From NCBI RefSeq assembly GCF_003337565.1, contig NZ_QPJL01000001.1:186001-250000 (forward strand): DNA of 64,000 nucleotides, given 5' to 3'. This document shows, one piece after another, positions 9,377-18,451 of this stretch (positions are counted from its first letter, which is position 1; every line of letters starts with the position of its first letter). Both the position numbers and the translations under genes were made by a program. The notes beneath the pieces are model-generated. The model did no database searches and had not been told where the DNA came from. It worked only from the letters and a program-made list of their open reading frames with translations. This DNA is from Paracoccus lutimaris. GTDB taxonomy: Bacteria > Pseudomonadota > Alphaproteobacteria > Rhodobacterales > Rhodobacteraceae.

Positions 9377-10303
9377 TCATGCGGCCCGGTGCATCGCGCG
9401 GGCCTCGCGCATCCAGACATATATGCCGGCGGCCACGATGATCAACGCCCCGGTCACGGTCCACAGGTCCGGGATGGTGCCCCAGAACAGAAAGCCCCAC
9501 AAGCCCGCCCAGACCAGCCCGGTATAGCCGAAAGGCGCGATGGCCGAGGCCTCGGCCAGCGCGAATGCGCGGATCAGCAGCGCCTGCGAGACGGCGCCCA
9601 GAAACCCGATCAGGAGAAAGGCCCAGAGATGGCCGGGATCTATGGGCTGCCAGAAAAACGGCACCACGAACGAGGACAGGACCGAGCCGACCAGCGCCGA
9701 CCACAGGACCGAGGTGGCCGTGGAATCGCCGCGCGTCATCCGCGTCAGCACCGCGCCCGCCGCATAGGTAAAGGCGCCGATCAGCGGCAGGATGGCGGCG
9801 GGATGCAGGACGCCCGCGCCGGGGCGGATGATGATCAGCGCCCCGACCAGCGCCGCCGCGATTCCAAGAATGCGCCGCAAGCCGATGGATTCGCCAAGAA
9901 ATATCGCCGCGGCAAGGGTGATCAGCACCGGGTTGATGTCCATGATCGCCGTCGCCTCGGCCAGGCCGATGAATTGCAGCGAGGTAAAGAACAACCCCGA
10001 TGAGGCGATATGCGAGAGGCCCCGCGCCAGTTGCAGCCCCGGCCGCGTGCTGACCAGCGTGCTGCGCAGGCGCGGGCCAAAGATCACCAAGACGATCAGC
10101 AGGTTGCCGACGAAACGCGCCCAGACGATCTGCGCCGGAGGGTAGTTCTGGCCCAGATATTTCGCCGTCGCATCCATCAGCGAAAAGATCACGATCGCCA
10201 TCAGCAACAGCGCGATGCCCCGCATCTGCGTCTTGCGCGCCGGGTCGCCCGCAGGGGCGATGATCGGTGGCAAGGCGTCGGGATCGGTCTCAGGCGTGGT
10301 CAT
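9377..10303 (-). CDS. DMT-superfamily EamA transporter
   Basis: This 308-residue membrane protein has about ten hydrophobic segments arranged as two EamA repeats. The first begins GIALLLMAIVIFSLMDATAKYL and the second IGAFTYAAGAVLTRMTRG. Such drug/metabolite transporters export or import small metabolites, and no substrate can be predicted here. The C-terminus is short and basic. The 3' end overlaps the following acyltransferase start, so the pair is probably one transcript. A terminator from tkt lies upstream, separating it from that gene. Confidence 0.88.
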   Translation of the reverse strand: MTTPETDPDALPPIIAPAGDPARKTQMRGIALLLMAIVIFSLMDATAKYLGQNYPPAQIVWARFVGNLLIVLVIFGPRLRSTLVSTRPGLQLARGLSHIASSGLFFTSLQFIGLAEATAIMDINPVLITLAAAIFLGESIGLRRILGIAAALVGALIIIRPGAGVLHPAAILPLIGAFTYAAGAVLTRMTRGDSTATSVLWSALVGSVLSSFVVPFFWQPIDPGHLWAFLLIGFLGAVSQALLIRAFALAEASAIAPFGYTGLVWAGLWGFLFWGTIPDLWTVTGALIIVAAGIYVWMREARAMHRAA

Positions 10304-10365
10304 GTCGGCGTTCCTTCGGGGCTGTTATGCCCGCGCGGGACAGCAGGGTCCATGGGCCAAAAGAA

Positions 10366-10395
10366 AAACGGCCGCGCCTTGGGGCGCGGCCGTTT
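10366..10395 (-). terminator. Rho-independent terminator after tkt
   Basis: AAACGGCCGCGCC at 10366-10378 pairs perfectly with its complement at 10383-10395 around a 4-nt loop. Read on the minus strand the 13-bp stem ends in a T-run (A residues at 10364-10368 on the plus strand), 16 nt past the tkt stop. Confidence 0.85.
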
Positions 10396-10410
10396 CATCT
10401 GTGATCGGGC

Positions 10411-12429
10411 TCAGCCCAGCAGGCGGCGGGCCTCGGCGACGGTCGCCTCGGGGGTGATGCCGAACTCCTTGTAGAGCGTCGGCGCCGGGGCCGAGGCGCC
10501 AAAGCCGGTCATGCCGATGAAGCCCGAGCGTTCCTCGCGCCCGCGCTCGCCCAGCAGGAGCCAGTCCCAGGGCTGGCGGATGCCGGCCTCGATGGCGACG
10601 CGGACGGTGTCGCCGGGCAGGACGGATTCGCGGTAAGCGGCGTCCTGTTCGCGGAACAGCTCCATCGTCGGGACCGAGACGACGCGGGTCGGCACGCCCG
10701 AGGCTTCAAGCGCCTCGCGCGCGGCGACCGCGATCTCGACCTCGGAGCCCGAGGCCATCAGGATCACCTTGGGCGCGGCCGAGGCCTCGCGCAGGATATA
10801 GGCGCCCTTGGCGGTCAGGTTCCCGCCGGCGGTTTCGCGCAGCAAAGGCAGGTTCTGGCGCGACAGTGCCAGCACCGAGGGCGTCGACTCGCTGGACAGC
10901 GCGATTTCCCAGGCCTCGGCGGTCTCGATCAGATCGCAAGGGCGCAGCATCAGCGTGTTCGGCGTCGCGCGGCAGATCGCCAGATGCTCGACCGGCTGAT
11001 GGGTCGGGCCGTCCTCGCCCAGACCGATGCTGTCATGGGTCATGACATAGGTCACCGGCAGGCCCATCAACGCCGACAGGCGCATGGCGCCGCGGGCATA
11101 ATCGACAAAGCACATGAAGGTGCCGCCATAGGGGCGGAAGCCGCCATGCAGCCAGATGCCGTTCATTGCTGCCGCCATGCCATGTTCGCGGATGCCATAG
11201 TTGATATAGCGGCCGGTGCGGTTCTCGGGCGAGAAGGTGCCCAGATCCTTGGTGCGGGTGTTGTTCGAGCCGGTCAGGTCGGCCGAGCCGCCCATGGTCT
11301 CGGGCAGTTCGGGGTTCACAACCTCAAGCACCATCTCGCTGGCCTTGCGGGTGGCGACCTTGGGCTTGGCGTCCAGCGCCTGTTCCTTCAGCGCGGCGAT
11401 GACCGGGGCCAGCTTGTCGTTGACCTCGCCCGAGATGCGGCGGGCGAATTCGTCGCGGTTCGGGGCGGCATCGACGCGGGCATTCCAGGCCTCGCGCGTT
11501 GCGCGGCCCTTGGCGCCGATGGCGCGCCAGTCGGTCAGGATGTCCTCGGGGATGACGAAGGGGCGCGCGTCCCAGCCGATTGCGGCACGGGCGGCCTCGA
11601 TTTCCTTGGCGCCAAGGGCCGAGCCATGCACGCCCGAGCTGTCTTGCTTGTTCGGGGCGCCAAAGCCGATGATGGTCTTGCAGGCAACCATGACCGGGCG
11701 GTCATCCTTGCCCGAGGCGGCGTCGGTCAGCGCGCGGTCGATATCGGCGGCGTCATGGCCGTCGCAGCTCAGCACCCGCCAGCCCGAGGCCTCGAAACGC
11801 TTGAGCTGGTCGGTCTTGTCCGACAGCGACACCCGGCCGTCGATGGTGATGTCGTTGTGGTCCCACAGCACGATCAGGTTTTTCAGCTGCTGCATGCCGG
11901 CAAGGCCGATGGCTTCCTGGCTGATGCCCTCCATCAGGCAGCCGTCGCCGGCGATGACCCAGGTCTTGTGGTTGCACAGATCGGCGCCGAATTGCGCGCG
12001 CATCGCCTCTTCGGCGATGGCCATGCCGACGGCGGTGGCGATGCCCTGACCCAGCGGGCCGGTGGTGGTCTCGATCCCCTCGGCATGGCCGTATTCGGGA
12101 TGGCCCGCCGTGATCGCGCCCCATTGCCGGAAGTTGCGGATCTGGTCGATGGTCATCTGCTCATAGCCGGTCAGGTAAAGAACCGAATAGAGCAGCATCG
12201 AGCCATGGCCCGCCGACAGCACGAAGCGGTCGCGGTCAAACCAATGCGGGCTGGCGGCGTCGAATTTCAGATGTTTCTGAAACAGGACCGTGGCCACGTC
12301 GGCCATGCCCATCGGCATGCCCGGATGGCCGGAATTCGCGGCCTCGACGGCATCCATGGAAAGGGCGCGGATGGCAGAGGCGAGGCGCCAATGTGCGGGG
12401 TCGGCCTTGCGGCGGTCGGCGATGTCCAT
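10411..12429 (-). CDS. tkt: Transketolase
   Basis: Transketolase moves two-carbon ketol units in the pentose phosphate and Calvin pathways using thiamine diphosphate. The 672-residue protein carries [17 protein letters not shown] near the N-terminus, the ThDP/Mg motif [13 protein letters not shown] with [10 protein letters not shown], and the second signature [14 protein letters not shown] 12429 gives [11 protein letters not shown] and has AGGGA about 10 nt upstream; a TTG further upstream is less likely. It is transcribed alone, ends in a terminator, and no Calvin-cycle genes are adjacent. Confidence 0.96.
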   Translation of the reverse strand: MDIADRRKADPAHWRLASAIRALSMDAVEAANSGHPGMPMGMADVATVLFQKHLKFDAASPHWFDRDRFVLSAGHGSMLLYSVLYLTGYEQMTIDQIRNFRQWGAITAGHPEYGHAEGIETTTGPLGQGIATAVGMAIAEEAMRAQFGADLCNHKTWVIAGDGCLMEGISQEAIGLAGMQQLKNLIVLWDHNDITIDGRVSLSDKTDQLKRFEASGWRVLSCDGHDAADIDRALTDAASGKDDRPVMVACKTIIGFGAPNKQDSSGVHGSALGAKEIEAARAAIGWDARPFVIPEDILTDWRAIGAKGRATREAWNARVDAAPNRDEFARRISGEVNDKLAPVIAALKEQALDAKPKVATRKASEMVLEVVNPELPETMGGSADLTGSNNTRTKDLGTFSPENRTGRYINYGIREHGMAAAMNGIWLHGGFRPYGGTFMCFVDYARGAMRLSALMGLPVTYVMTHDSIGLGEDGPTHQPVEHLAICRATPNTLMLRPCDLIETAEAWEIALSSESTPSVLALSRQNLPLLRETAGGNLTAKGAYILREASAAPKVILMASGSEVEIAVAAREALEASGVPTRVVSVPTMELFREQDAAYRESVLPGDTVRVAIEAGIRQPWDWLLLGERGREERSGFIGMTGFGASAPAPTLYKEFGITPEATVAEARRLLG

Positions 12430-12522
12430 ATCGGGTTTCCCTGCTGTTGGGGGCGGCAAGCCCTGATAGGCAGAGCGTGGCGTGGTTGCAACCCGCCACG
12501 GGATCGGGCATGGCGGTTTTCA

Positions 12523-14442
12523 ATGACCATGCAGGACCAGATCATCGGATTCCGGCGCGACCGGATTGGTGCGCGGCTGATATGCCTGCTCAATGTCATG
12601 CGCCTGTCGCGCAAGTTCGGCGTCAATGGAAAATACCTGTGGTTGAGCGAGCCGGGCGGCCCCTATCCCGAGCTGGCCGATCCGCGCGATTTTCTGACCG
12701 CCGAGTTTGTCGCCCGCCACATCCGTGTCGTGGACGGGCCGCCCGATCTTGGCGCGCGGCGGAATGCAAGTGCGGTCGTGCCCGGCCTGAGTGCCGCCGC
12801 CTTCGCGGCCACGCTGGCCGAGGGGCGGCGCTATGAATGCGATTCAATGTCCGAAATCGTGCGGGTCATGGACGAGCCCGCCATCGAGGCCGAGGCCGGG
12901 ATGCGCGATGTCGCCGCCGGCCTTAGGCTGGCGCCGCGACTGGCGGCGGCGCTTTCGCATGCGCGCGCGGCGATCGCGCGCGTGGGCGGCGGCGACCCGA
13001 TCGCCATCCATGTCCGGCGTGGCGATATTCTGGACGGCGATCCCTGGTCTTACAGCAGCTGGCCCTCGAAATACGTTCCCGACGAATTCTTCCGCGCCTT
13101 CATCGCGCAAAGCACTGGCCCGGTCATTGCCTTCAGCGATACCCCCGCCGCCGTTGCCCATCTGGCGCAGGGCAATCCGCGCGTGGTTCCCGCAGGCGCG
13201 CTGTTTGACGGCGACAGCCTTTCGCCCGCCGCGCGCGATCTGCTGGAGCTTATGCTGATGTCGGAATGCGCCGAGGTCGGCGCCCCCAGCCAGAGCGCGT
13301 TCTCGCGCGCGGCCGCGATCATGGGCCCGTGCCAGATCGCGGCACTGCCTGCGGCCCTCTCCCCCGAGACCCGTATCGCCGCCTATGACGCGCTTCTTGA
13401 CCGGGCGATCGCCTGTCCGGACAGTTTCCACGGGCCGGGCGATCTGGCGCAAAGCCTCGGCTATGCCGCAAAACATGCCGTGACCACCGGGCGCAGCAAC
13501 GAGCTGATCGAGATGCTGGCCGGGCGGGACGGGTTTCTCGACCGCTTTCCGTTTCTGTATCGCGAGCTGGCGGTCATGGCCTGGGCGTCGGGCCGCATGC
13601 AGAAGGCCCGGCGGCTGGCGCAGGATGGGCTGGCCGCACCCTTGATGCGCAACCGCGACAAGCCGCAATGCCGGCAGGTGCTGCTGGTCACCGAATCCGG
13701 CGACAAGGACACCATCGCGCAAGACACCGAGGCGCAGTTCCTGACCATGCTGCTGACCGGGCGGGCCGCCGAGGGGCCGATCATCCCGACATTGGCCCAT
13801 CGTCTGCTGTCGCAACCGGACAATGCGGTGGCGCGGACAATGCAGGTCGCGCCGGTGATCTTGCCGCTTTACACCCAGCCCGCGCCCGAGGGCGCGCGCT
13901 CGGGCGAGACGCTGCCTTTGTGGCTCCTGCGGCTCGACTGGGCGGAGTTCCTTGGCAATCCGGCACTTCAGCGCGAATTGCTGCAAGCGGTCGGCATGTG
14001 GCAAAAGATCAAGCCGGCGGCCGATGGTCTGGACGAGATCGAGGCGGCGCTTGCGGCTGGCGACACGCCGGCGGTGACGGCGGCGGATGCGGCGCGGTTC
14101 GGGCATTGCGCCTCGGTGCTGCGGCTGCACGGACGACTGAAACGGGCCTTCGCGCTGCTGCATTGGCTGGACGCCGCGCATCCCGATCAGCCGATGACCC
14201 ACAAGCGGCTGGCCGATACCTGTTTTGCGGCAGGCAATCGCAAGGCGGGGTGGCGCTGGCTGAACTCGGCCCAGCAGCTCTCCGGAGCGAATGCGATGCT
14301 GCGGCTGTCGGCAGCGATCCGGGCCACGCAGGAGGCCGACACGGCCACGGCCGAGCGCCATCTGGCCAAGGCTGCCGAGCATTGGCCCGGGCTTGGCCTG
14401 ATCGCGACCGTCCGTCGCGATTTCCAGCCGCGCCTGCCGTAG
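12523..14442 (+). CDS. Fucosyltransferase-like protein with a long helical C-terminal region
   Basis: The N-terminal 300 residues resemble GDP-fucose-using transferases: a basic, glycine-containing start (GFRRDRIGARLICLLNVMRL) and the diagnostic HVRRGD at 163-168, the HxRRGD motif that binds the nucleotide in alpha-1,2/1,6- and O-fucosyltransferases. The remaining 340 residues are Ala/Leu-rich and helical, with TPR-like pairs (RLADTCFAAGNRKAGWRWLNSAQQ is typical). No signal peptide or membrane segment is seen, suggesting a cytosolic enzyme. It is divergent from tkt and alone on its strand. The acceptor is unknown; activity is inferred from the motif only. Confidence 0.6.
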   Translation: MTMQDQIIGFRRDRIGARLICLLNVMRLSRKFGVNGKYLWLSEPGGPYPELADPRDFLTAEFVARHIRVVDGPPDLGARRNASAVVPGLSAAAFAATLAEGRRYECDSMSEIVRVMDEPAIEAEAGMRDVAAGLRLAPRLAAALSHARAAIARVGGGDPIAIHVRRGDILDGDPWSYSSWPSKYVPDEFFRAFIAQSTGPVIAFSDTPAAVAHLAQGNPRVVPAGALFDGDSLSPAARDLLELMLMSECAEVGAPSQSAFSRAAAIMGPCQIAALPAALSPETRIAAYDALLDRAIACPDSFHGPGDLAQSLGYAAKHAVTTGRSNELIEMLAGRDGFLDRFPFLYRELAVMAWASGRMQKARRLAQDGLAAPLMRNRDKPQCRQVLLVTESGDKDTIAQDTEAQFLTMLLTGRAAEGPIIPTLAHRLLSQPDNAVARTMQVAPVILPLYTQPAPEGARSGETLPLWLLRLDWAEFLGNPALQRELLQAVGMWQKIKPAADGLDEIEAALAAGDTPAVTAADAARFGHCASVLRLHGRLKRAFALLHWLDAAHPDQPMTHKRLADTCFAAGNRKAGWRWLNSAQQLSGANAMLRLSAAIRATQEADTATAERHLAKAAEHWPGLGLIATVRRDFQPRLP

Positions 14443-14574
14443 TTTTCGGCATATGCCCGCCCGCGCCCCGATGTGACGGGCGGCGCGCAACCTTCGGCAG
14501 AAAGGCTTTGCCAATATCCCCTTGGCGCGGCAGAGTTTCATCTGGGCAAGAGCTGTCACGTCGGAGGGAAGAAC

Positions 14575-16065
14575 ATGGCACGTCATGCACAGACGCCGGT
14601 CGATCCGGTCGATGAAATCCTGCCGCCCCTGCGCATGACCACGCTGGGGCTGCAGCATGTTCTGGTGATGTATGCCGGCGCCGTCGCGGTGCCGCTGATC
14701 GTCGGCCGGGCGCTGAAACTGTCGCCCGAGGACGTGGCCTTCCTGATCTCGGCCGATCTTTTCTGCTGCGGCATCGCCACCATCATCCAGTCGCTGGGGG
14801 TGACGCGCTGGTTCGGCATCCAGTTGCCGGTGATGATGGGGGTGACATTCGCCTCGGTCGGGCCGATGGTCGCCATGGCCAATGCCTATCCGGGGCCGGA
14901 TGGCGCGCGGATGATCTTTGGCGCCATCATCGGCGCCGGCATCATCGCCATGCTGATCGCGCCCTTTATCGGGCGAATGCTGAAATTCTTTCCGCCGCTG
15001 GTCACCGGCACCATCATTCTGGTGATCGGGGTCACGCTGATGCGGGTGGGGATCAACTGGATTTTCGGCAACCCCGTCGGGCCGACCGCGCCGAAGATGG
15101 TCGACCCGGTCGCGCAGGGCTGGCTGAACCATATCCGCGAGATGGCCGGATCCGGAGAAATCCCCGCCATGCCGGAAAATATCAGCGTGGCGCCCAGCGT
15201 GCAGAACCCGCTCTATGCGCGGCCGGTCAATATCGCGATCTCGGGCGTGGTGCTGGTGGCAATCCTGATGATCGCGCGTTTCGGGCGCGGTTTCGTCGCC
15301 AATATCGCCGTGCTTCTGGGAATGCTCGTGGGCGCGGCGCTGACCATCCTTCTGGGGCAGATGACCTTTGACAAGGTCGCCCATGCGGCCTGGTTCGGCA
15401 TCGTGACGCCGTTTCATTTCGGCATGCCGATCTTTGATCCGGTGCTGATCGTCACCATGGTGCTGGTGATGATCGTGGTGATGATCGAATCGACCGGCAT
15501 GTTTCTGGCGCTTGGCGACATGACCGGCCGCAAGATCACCCCCGAGCGTCTTGGCGCGGGCCTGCGCACCGACGGGCTGGGGACGCTGATCGGCGGCATC
15601 TTCAACACCTTCCCCTATACGTCGTTTTCGCAGAACGTCGGGCTGGTCGGTGTCACCGGCATCAAGAGCCGCTTCATCTGCGTGGCGGGCGGCGTGATCC
15701 TGATCCTGTTCGGACTGGTGCCCAAGATGGGGGCGGCGGTGGAATCGCTGCCCACGGCGGTGCTGGGCGGCGCCGGGCTGGTGATGTTCGGCATGGTCGC
15801 CGCGACCGGCATCCGCATTCTGTCGACGGTCGATTTCGCCGGCAACCGCAACAATCTGTTCGTGGTGGCGGTGGCGCTTGGCTTCGGGATGATCCCGCTG
15901 ATCGCGCCCGACTTCAAGCAATGGATGCCCCATGCCATCCATCCGCTGATCGAATCGGGCATTCTGCTGGCGACCATCGCGGCGGTGGTGCTGAACGCCT
16001 TTTTCAACGGCACCGGCGGCAGCGTCGAGGACGCCAAGCGCGCCGCCAGCATGGCCGATCACTGA
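14575..16065 (+). CDS. Nucleobase:cation symporter (NAT/NCS2 family, xanthine/uric acid type)
   Basis: This 496-residue membrane protein has about 14 hydrophobic segments. The NAT signature appears as QNVGLVGVTG, followed by IKSR. Gln at its first position is typical of xanthine/uric acid rather than uracil carriers. The N-terminal LGLQHVLVMYAGAVAVPLIVG is also characteristic. The start at 14575 has GGAGG 7 nt upstream. Its stop overlaps the convergent CorC-like gene by 7 nt. No purine catabolism gene lies next to it, so the exact substrate is inferred from family motifs. Confidence 0.88.
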   Translation: MARHAQTPVDPVDEILPPLRMTTLGLQHVLVMYAGAVAVPLIVGRALKLSPEDVAFLISADLFCCGIATIIQSLGVTRWFGIQLPVMMGVTFASVGPMVAMANAYPGPDGARMIFGAIIGAGIIAMLIAPFIGRMLKFFPPLVTGTIILVIGVTLMRVGINWIFGNPVGPTAPKMVDPVAQGWLNHIREMAGSGEIPAMPENISVAPSVQNPLYARPVNIAISGVVLVAILMIARFGRGFVANIAVLLGMLVGAALTILLGQMTFDKVAHAAWFGIVTPFHFGMPIFDPVLIVTMVLVMIVVMIESTGMFLALGDMTGRKITPERLGAGLRTDGLGTLIGGIFNTFPYTSFSQNVGLVGVTGIKSRFICVAGGVILILFGLVPKMGAAVESLPTAVLGGAGLVMFGMVAATGIRILSTVDFAGNRNNLFVVAVALGFGMIPLIAPDFKQWMPHAIHPLIESGILLATIAAVVLNAFFNGTGGSVEDAKRAASMADH

Positions 16066-17483
16066 CCCGAGGCGGCGCTTTCGCTGCTGGGCGCGACGAC
16101 AGCCTCGCCCAGCGGCCTGATCTTCAGCCGGGTGATGCGGTTCTCGCGCCGGGTGACGATTTCAAAGCGATAGCCCTGGAACGAGAAGACCTGCCCCTGC
16201 GTCGGGATCGACTGCGCCATGTGGATGACCAGCCCGGCGATGGTATTGGCCTCGTCGTCCGGCAGGGACCAGTCCAGCGCCCGGTTCAGGTCGCGGATGG
16301 TCATGGCGCCATCGACAAGGTAATCGCCCTGGGGATTGGGCACCAGCGCGCGGGCGGCATCGGTGTCATGCTCGTCGGTGATCTCGCCGACGATTTCCTC
16401 AAGGATATCTTCCAGTGTGATCAGCCCGCGCAGGCTGCCATATTCGTCCACGACCAGCGCGAAATGCGTGCGCCGGGACATGAATTCCTGCATCTGCTCG
16501 TCCAGCGGCGTGGTGTCGGGCACGAAATAGGGCGGCATGGCGGTGCTGAGGACGTCGAACGTGTCCATCGCCTCGGGGCCGCCCTCGCGGATGGCCTTGC
16601 GCACGCCGCGCAGCAGATCCTTGGCATGGATGACGCCGATGACATTCTCGCGTTCACCGCGAAAGACCGGCAGGCGGGTATGCGAGCTTTTCAGCACCCG
16701 CTCCAGCACCTCGTCGGCGGGCAGATCGGCGTCGATCATCTCGATTTCCGAGCGGTGCAGCATGATCTCCTCGACCGAGCGTTCGCCAAGGTCCAGGGCC
16801 CCCATCAACAGGTCGCGCTCCTCTTTCTGCACGGTGCCGCTGGACTGGGCGATGGCCAGCGCGCCGGCGATTTCCTCCTGCACCGAGAAAAGATGCTCGG
16901 ACTGGTCGGCGCGGATGCCAAAGATCGCAAGGATGCCGCGCACGATCAGCCGCACCACGGCGACGATGGGCGACATGATATGGGTCAGGATGCTGATCGG
17001 GCGGGCGACGCGGCTGGCCAGATCCTCGGGGCCAAGGATGGCATAGGTCTTGGGCAGGACCTCGGAAAAGATCAGGACCAGCACCGTCATCACCAGCGTC
17101 GCAGCCGCGACCCCGCTGGACCCCAGCGCGCGGGTAAAAAGTGCGGTGGCAAGGCTTGCCGAAAGGATGTTGACGACATTGTTGCCCAAAAGGATCGAGC
17201 CGATCAGGCTTTCGCTGTCCTCGGTCACCTCCAGCGCCTTTTGCGCGCCCGGATCGCCCTTGTCGGCGCGGGATCGCAGTTTGGCCCGGCTTGAGGCGGT
17301 CAGCGCGGTTTCCGAGCCAGAGAAAAAGGCCGAAAGCCCCAACAGCACAAGGATCGCGCCCAGCGTGCCCCAGAAGGTCAGGTCATAACTGTGCCCGCCA
17401 GCAACCCCGCCGGGGGCGGTATTGCTGGCAGCCTCGGTGGCGGTCTGGGCGGCGATCTGAATGGCGGCGGGCAGGCTGGTCAT
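16059..17483 (-). CDS. CorC/HlyC-family membrane protein with DUF21 and CBS domains
   Basis: This 474-residue protein has an N-terminal DUF21 transmembrane domain (about residues 35-200, including FFSGSETALTASSRAKL and LLGNNVVNILSASLATALF). Next comes a tandem CBS module (SHTRLPVFRGERENVIGVIHAKDLL; FALVVDEYGSLRGLITLEDILEEIVGEI), and then a C-terminal CorC_HlyC domain (YLVDGAMTIRDLNRALDW). The family (CNNM/YfjD/PaeA) is implicated in Mg2+/Co2+ efflux or polyamine export. It starts within the xerD stop (ATGA), so it is the last gene of the xerD transcript. Confidence 0.9.
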   Translation of the reverse strand: MTSLPAAIQIAAQTATEAASNTAPGGVAGGHSYDLTFWGTLGAILVLLGLSAFFSGSETALTASSRAKLRSRADKGDPGAQKALEVTEDSESLIGSILLGNNVVNILSASLATALFTRALGSSGVAAATLVMTVLVLIFSEVLPKTYAILGPEDLASRVARPISILTHIMSPIVAVVRLIVRGILAIFGIRADQSEHLFSVQEEIAGALAIAQSSGTVQKEERDLLMGALDLGERSVEEIMLHRSEIEMIDADLPADEVLERVLKSSHTRLPVFRGERENVIGVIHAKDLLRGVRKAIREGGPEAMDTFDVLSTAMPPYFVPDTTPLDEQMQEFMSRRTHFALVVDEYGSLRGLITLEDILEEIVGEITDEHDTDAARALVPNPQGDYLVDGAMTIRDLNRALDWSLPDDEANTIAGLVIHMAQSIPTQGQVFSFQGYRFEIVTRRENRITRLKIRPLGEAVVAPSSESAASGQ

Positions 17484-18451
17484 TCGTCTTTTCCCTTTGC
17501 CGGGGGGCTGGCCAGCGGGTGATGGTTCAGGACCAAATCACGCATCCGGGCATCCATGACATGGGTATAGATTTCCGTCGTGCCCAGATCGGCATGACCC
17601 AAAAGCGTCTGGATGGCGCGCAGATCGGCGCCACCTTCCAGCAGGTGGGTGGCAAAAGCATGGCGGATGACATGAGGCGAGACGCGGGCCGGATCGATCC
17701 CGGCGGCGACGGCCAACTGATCCAGCAGCGCATTCATCGCCTGCCGGGTCATGTGGCCTTCCTTGCTGGTCGCGGGAAACAGCCAGCGCCCGCCGCGCCC
17801 ATTGACCAGCCGCCCCAATGCGCTGTCGGCGGGGGCATGGTCGCGCAGTTTCAGCCAGCCCGCCAGCGCCTGCCGGGCCGGGGCGCTAAGCGGCACCATG
17901 CGTTCCTTGCCGCCCTTGCCTCGGATCAGCAGCAGCGCCGGATTGCCCCGGCAGGCGCTGACCGGCAGCTCGACCAATTCGCTGACGCGCATGCCGGTGG
18001 CATAGATCAGCTCGACCAGCACCAGATTGCGGGCGCGTTCGACAGCGTTGCGGCCCAGTTGGGGCAGGGCGTCCAGCATGGCCTGAACCTCGGCCCGGTC
18101 CAGGGTCTTGGGCAGGCGCTGCTGGCGGCCGGGACCGCTGATGCGCCCGGCCGGATCGTCCTCGCGCCAGCCCTCATCCAGTGCAAACCGGGTGAATTGC
18201 CGGATCGAGGACAGCCGCCGCGCCCGCGTTGCCCGCGACAGGCCGGCATCGTCGCAATGGGTCAGGTAATCCTCGACCTGTTCGCGGCTCATGCCGATCA
18301 GATCAGCGCCTTGGCCGGACAGCCAGTCGCTGAAATCCAGCAGATCGCGGCCATAAGCCAGAAGCGTGTTGCGCGCCGCGCCGGATTCGGCGGCCTGCGC
18401 GTCCAGAAAGGCCGAGATGCGGCCCTGATCGCTGCCGCCCTCCGTCTTCAT
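17480..18451 (-). CDS. xerD: Site-specific tyrosine recombinase XerD
   Basis: XerD, with XerC, resolves chromosome dimers at dif under FtsK control. The 323-residue protein has the N-terminal SAM-like core-binding domain and all catalytic residues: Arg155 (ATGMRVSEL), Lys179 (RGKGGKER), His260 and Arg263 (SPHVIRHAFATHLL), His286 (LLGHADLGTTEIYTHV) and nucleophile Tyr295. Its position with aroK/aroB nearby is the usual Rhodobacteraceae context, so this is the housekeeping recombinase and not a phage integrase. It overlaps the genes on both sides by 4 nt. Confidence 0.93.
   Translation of the reverse strand: MKTEGGSDQGRISAFLDAQAAESGAARNTLLAYGRDLLDFSDWLSGQGADLIGMSREQVEDYLTHCDDAGLSRATRARRLSSIRQFTRFALDEGWREDDPAGRISGPGRQQRLPKTLDRAEVQAMLDALPQLGRNAVERARNLVLVELIYATGMRVSELVELPVSACRGNPALLLIRGKGGKERMVPLSAPARQALAGWLKLRDHAPADSALGRLVNGRGGRWLFPATSKEGHMTRQAMNALLDQLAVAAGIDPARVSPHVIRHAFATHLLEGGADLRAIQTLLGHADLGTTEIYTHVMDARMRDLVLNHHPLASPPAKGKDE

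Noticed and set aside
12844..16062. A long minus-strand open frame across the glycosyltransferase and permease genes
   Set aside because: The product is dominated by His, Gln, Asp and Arg without structure. It is an antisense shadow of two well-supported genes.
17480..18451. Tyrosine recombinase as a sign of a prophage or integrative element
   Set aside because: Sequence and context fit housekeeping XerD. No att repeats, tRNA gene or phage genes are near.
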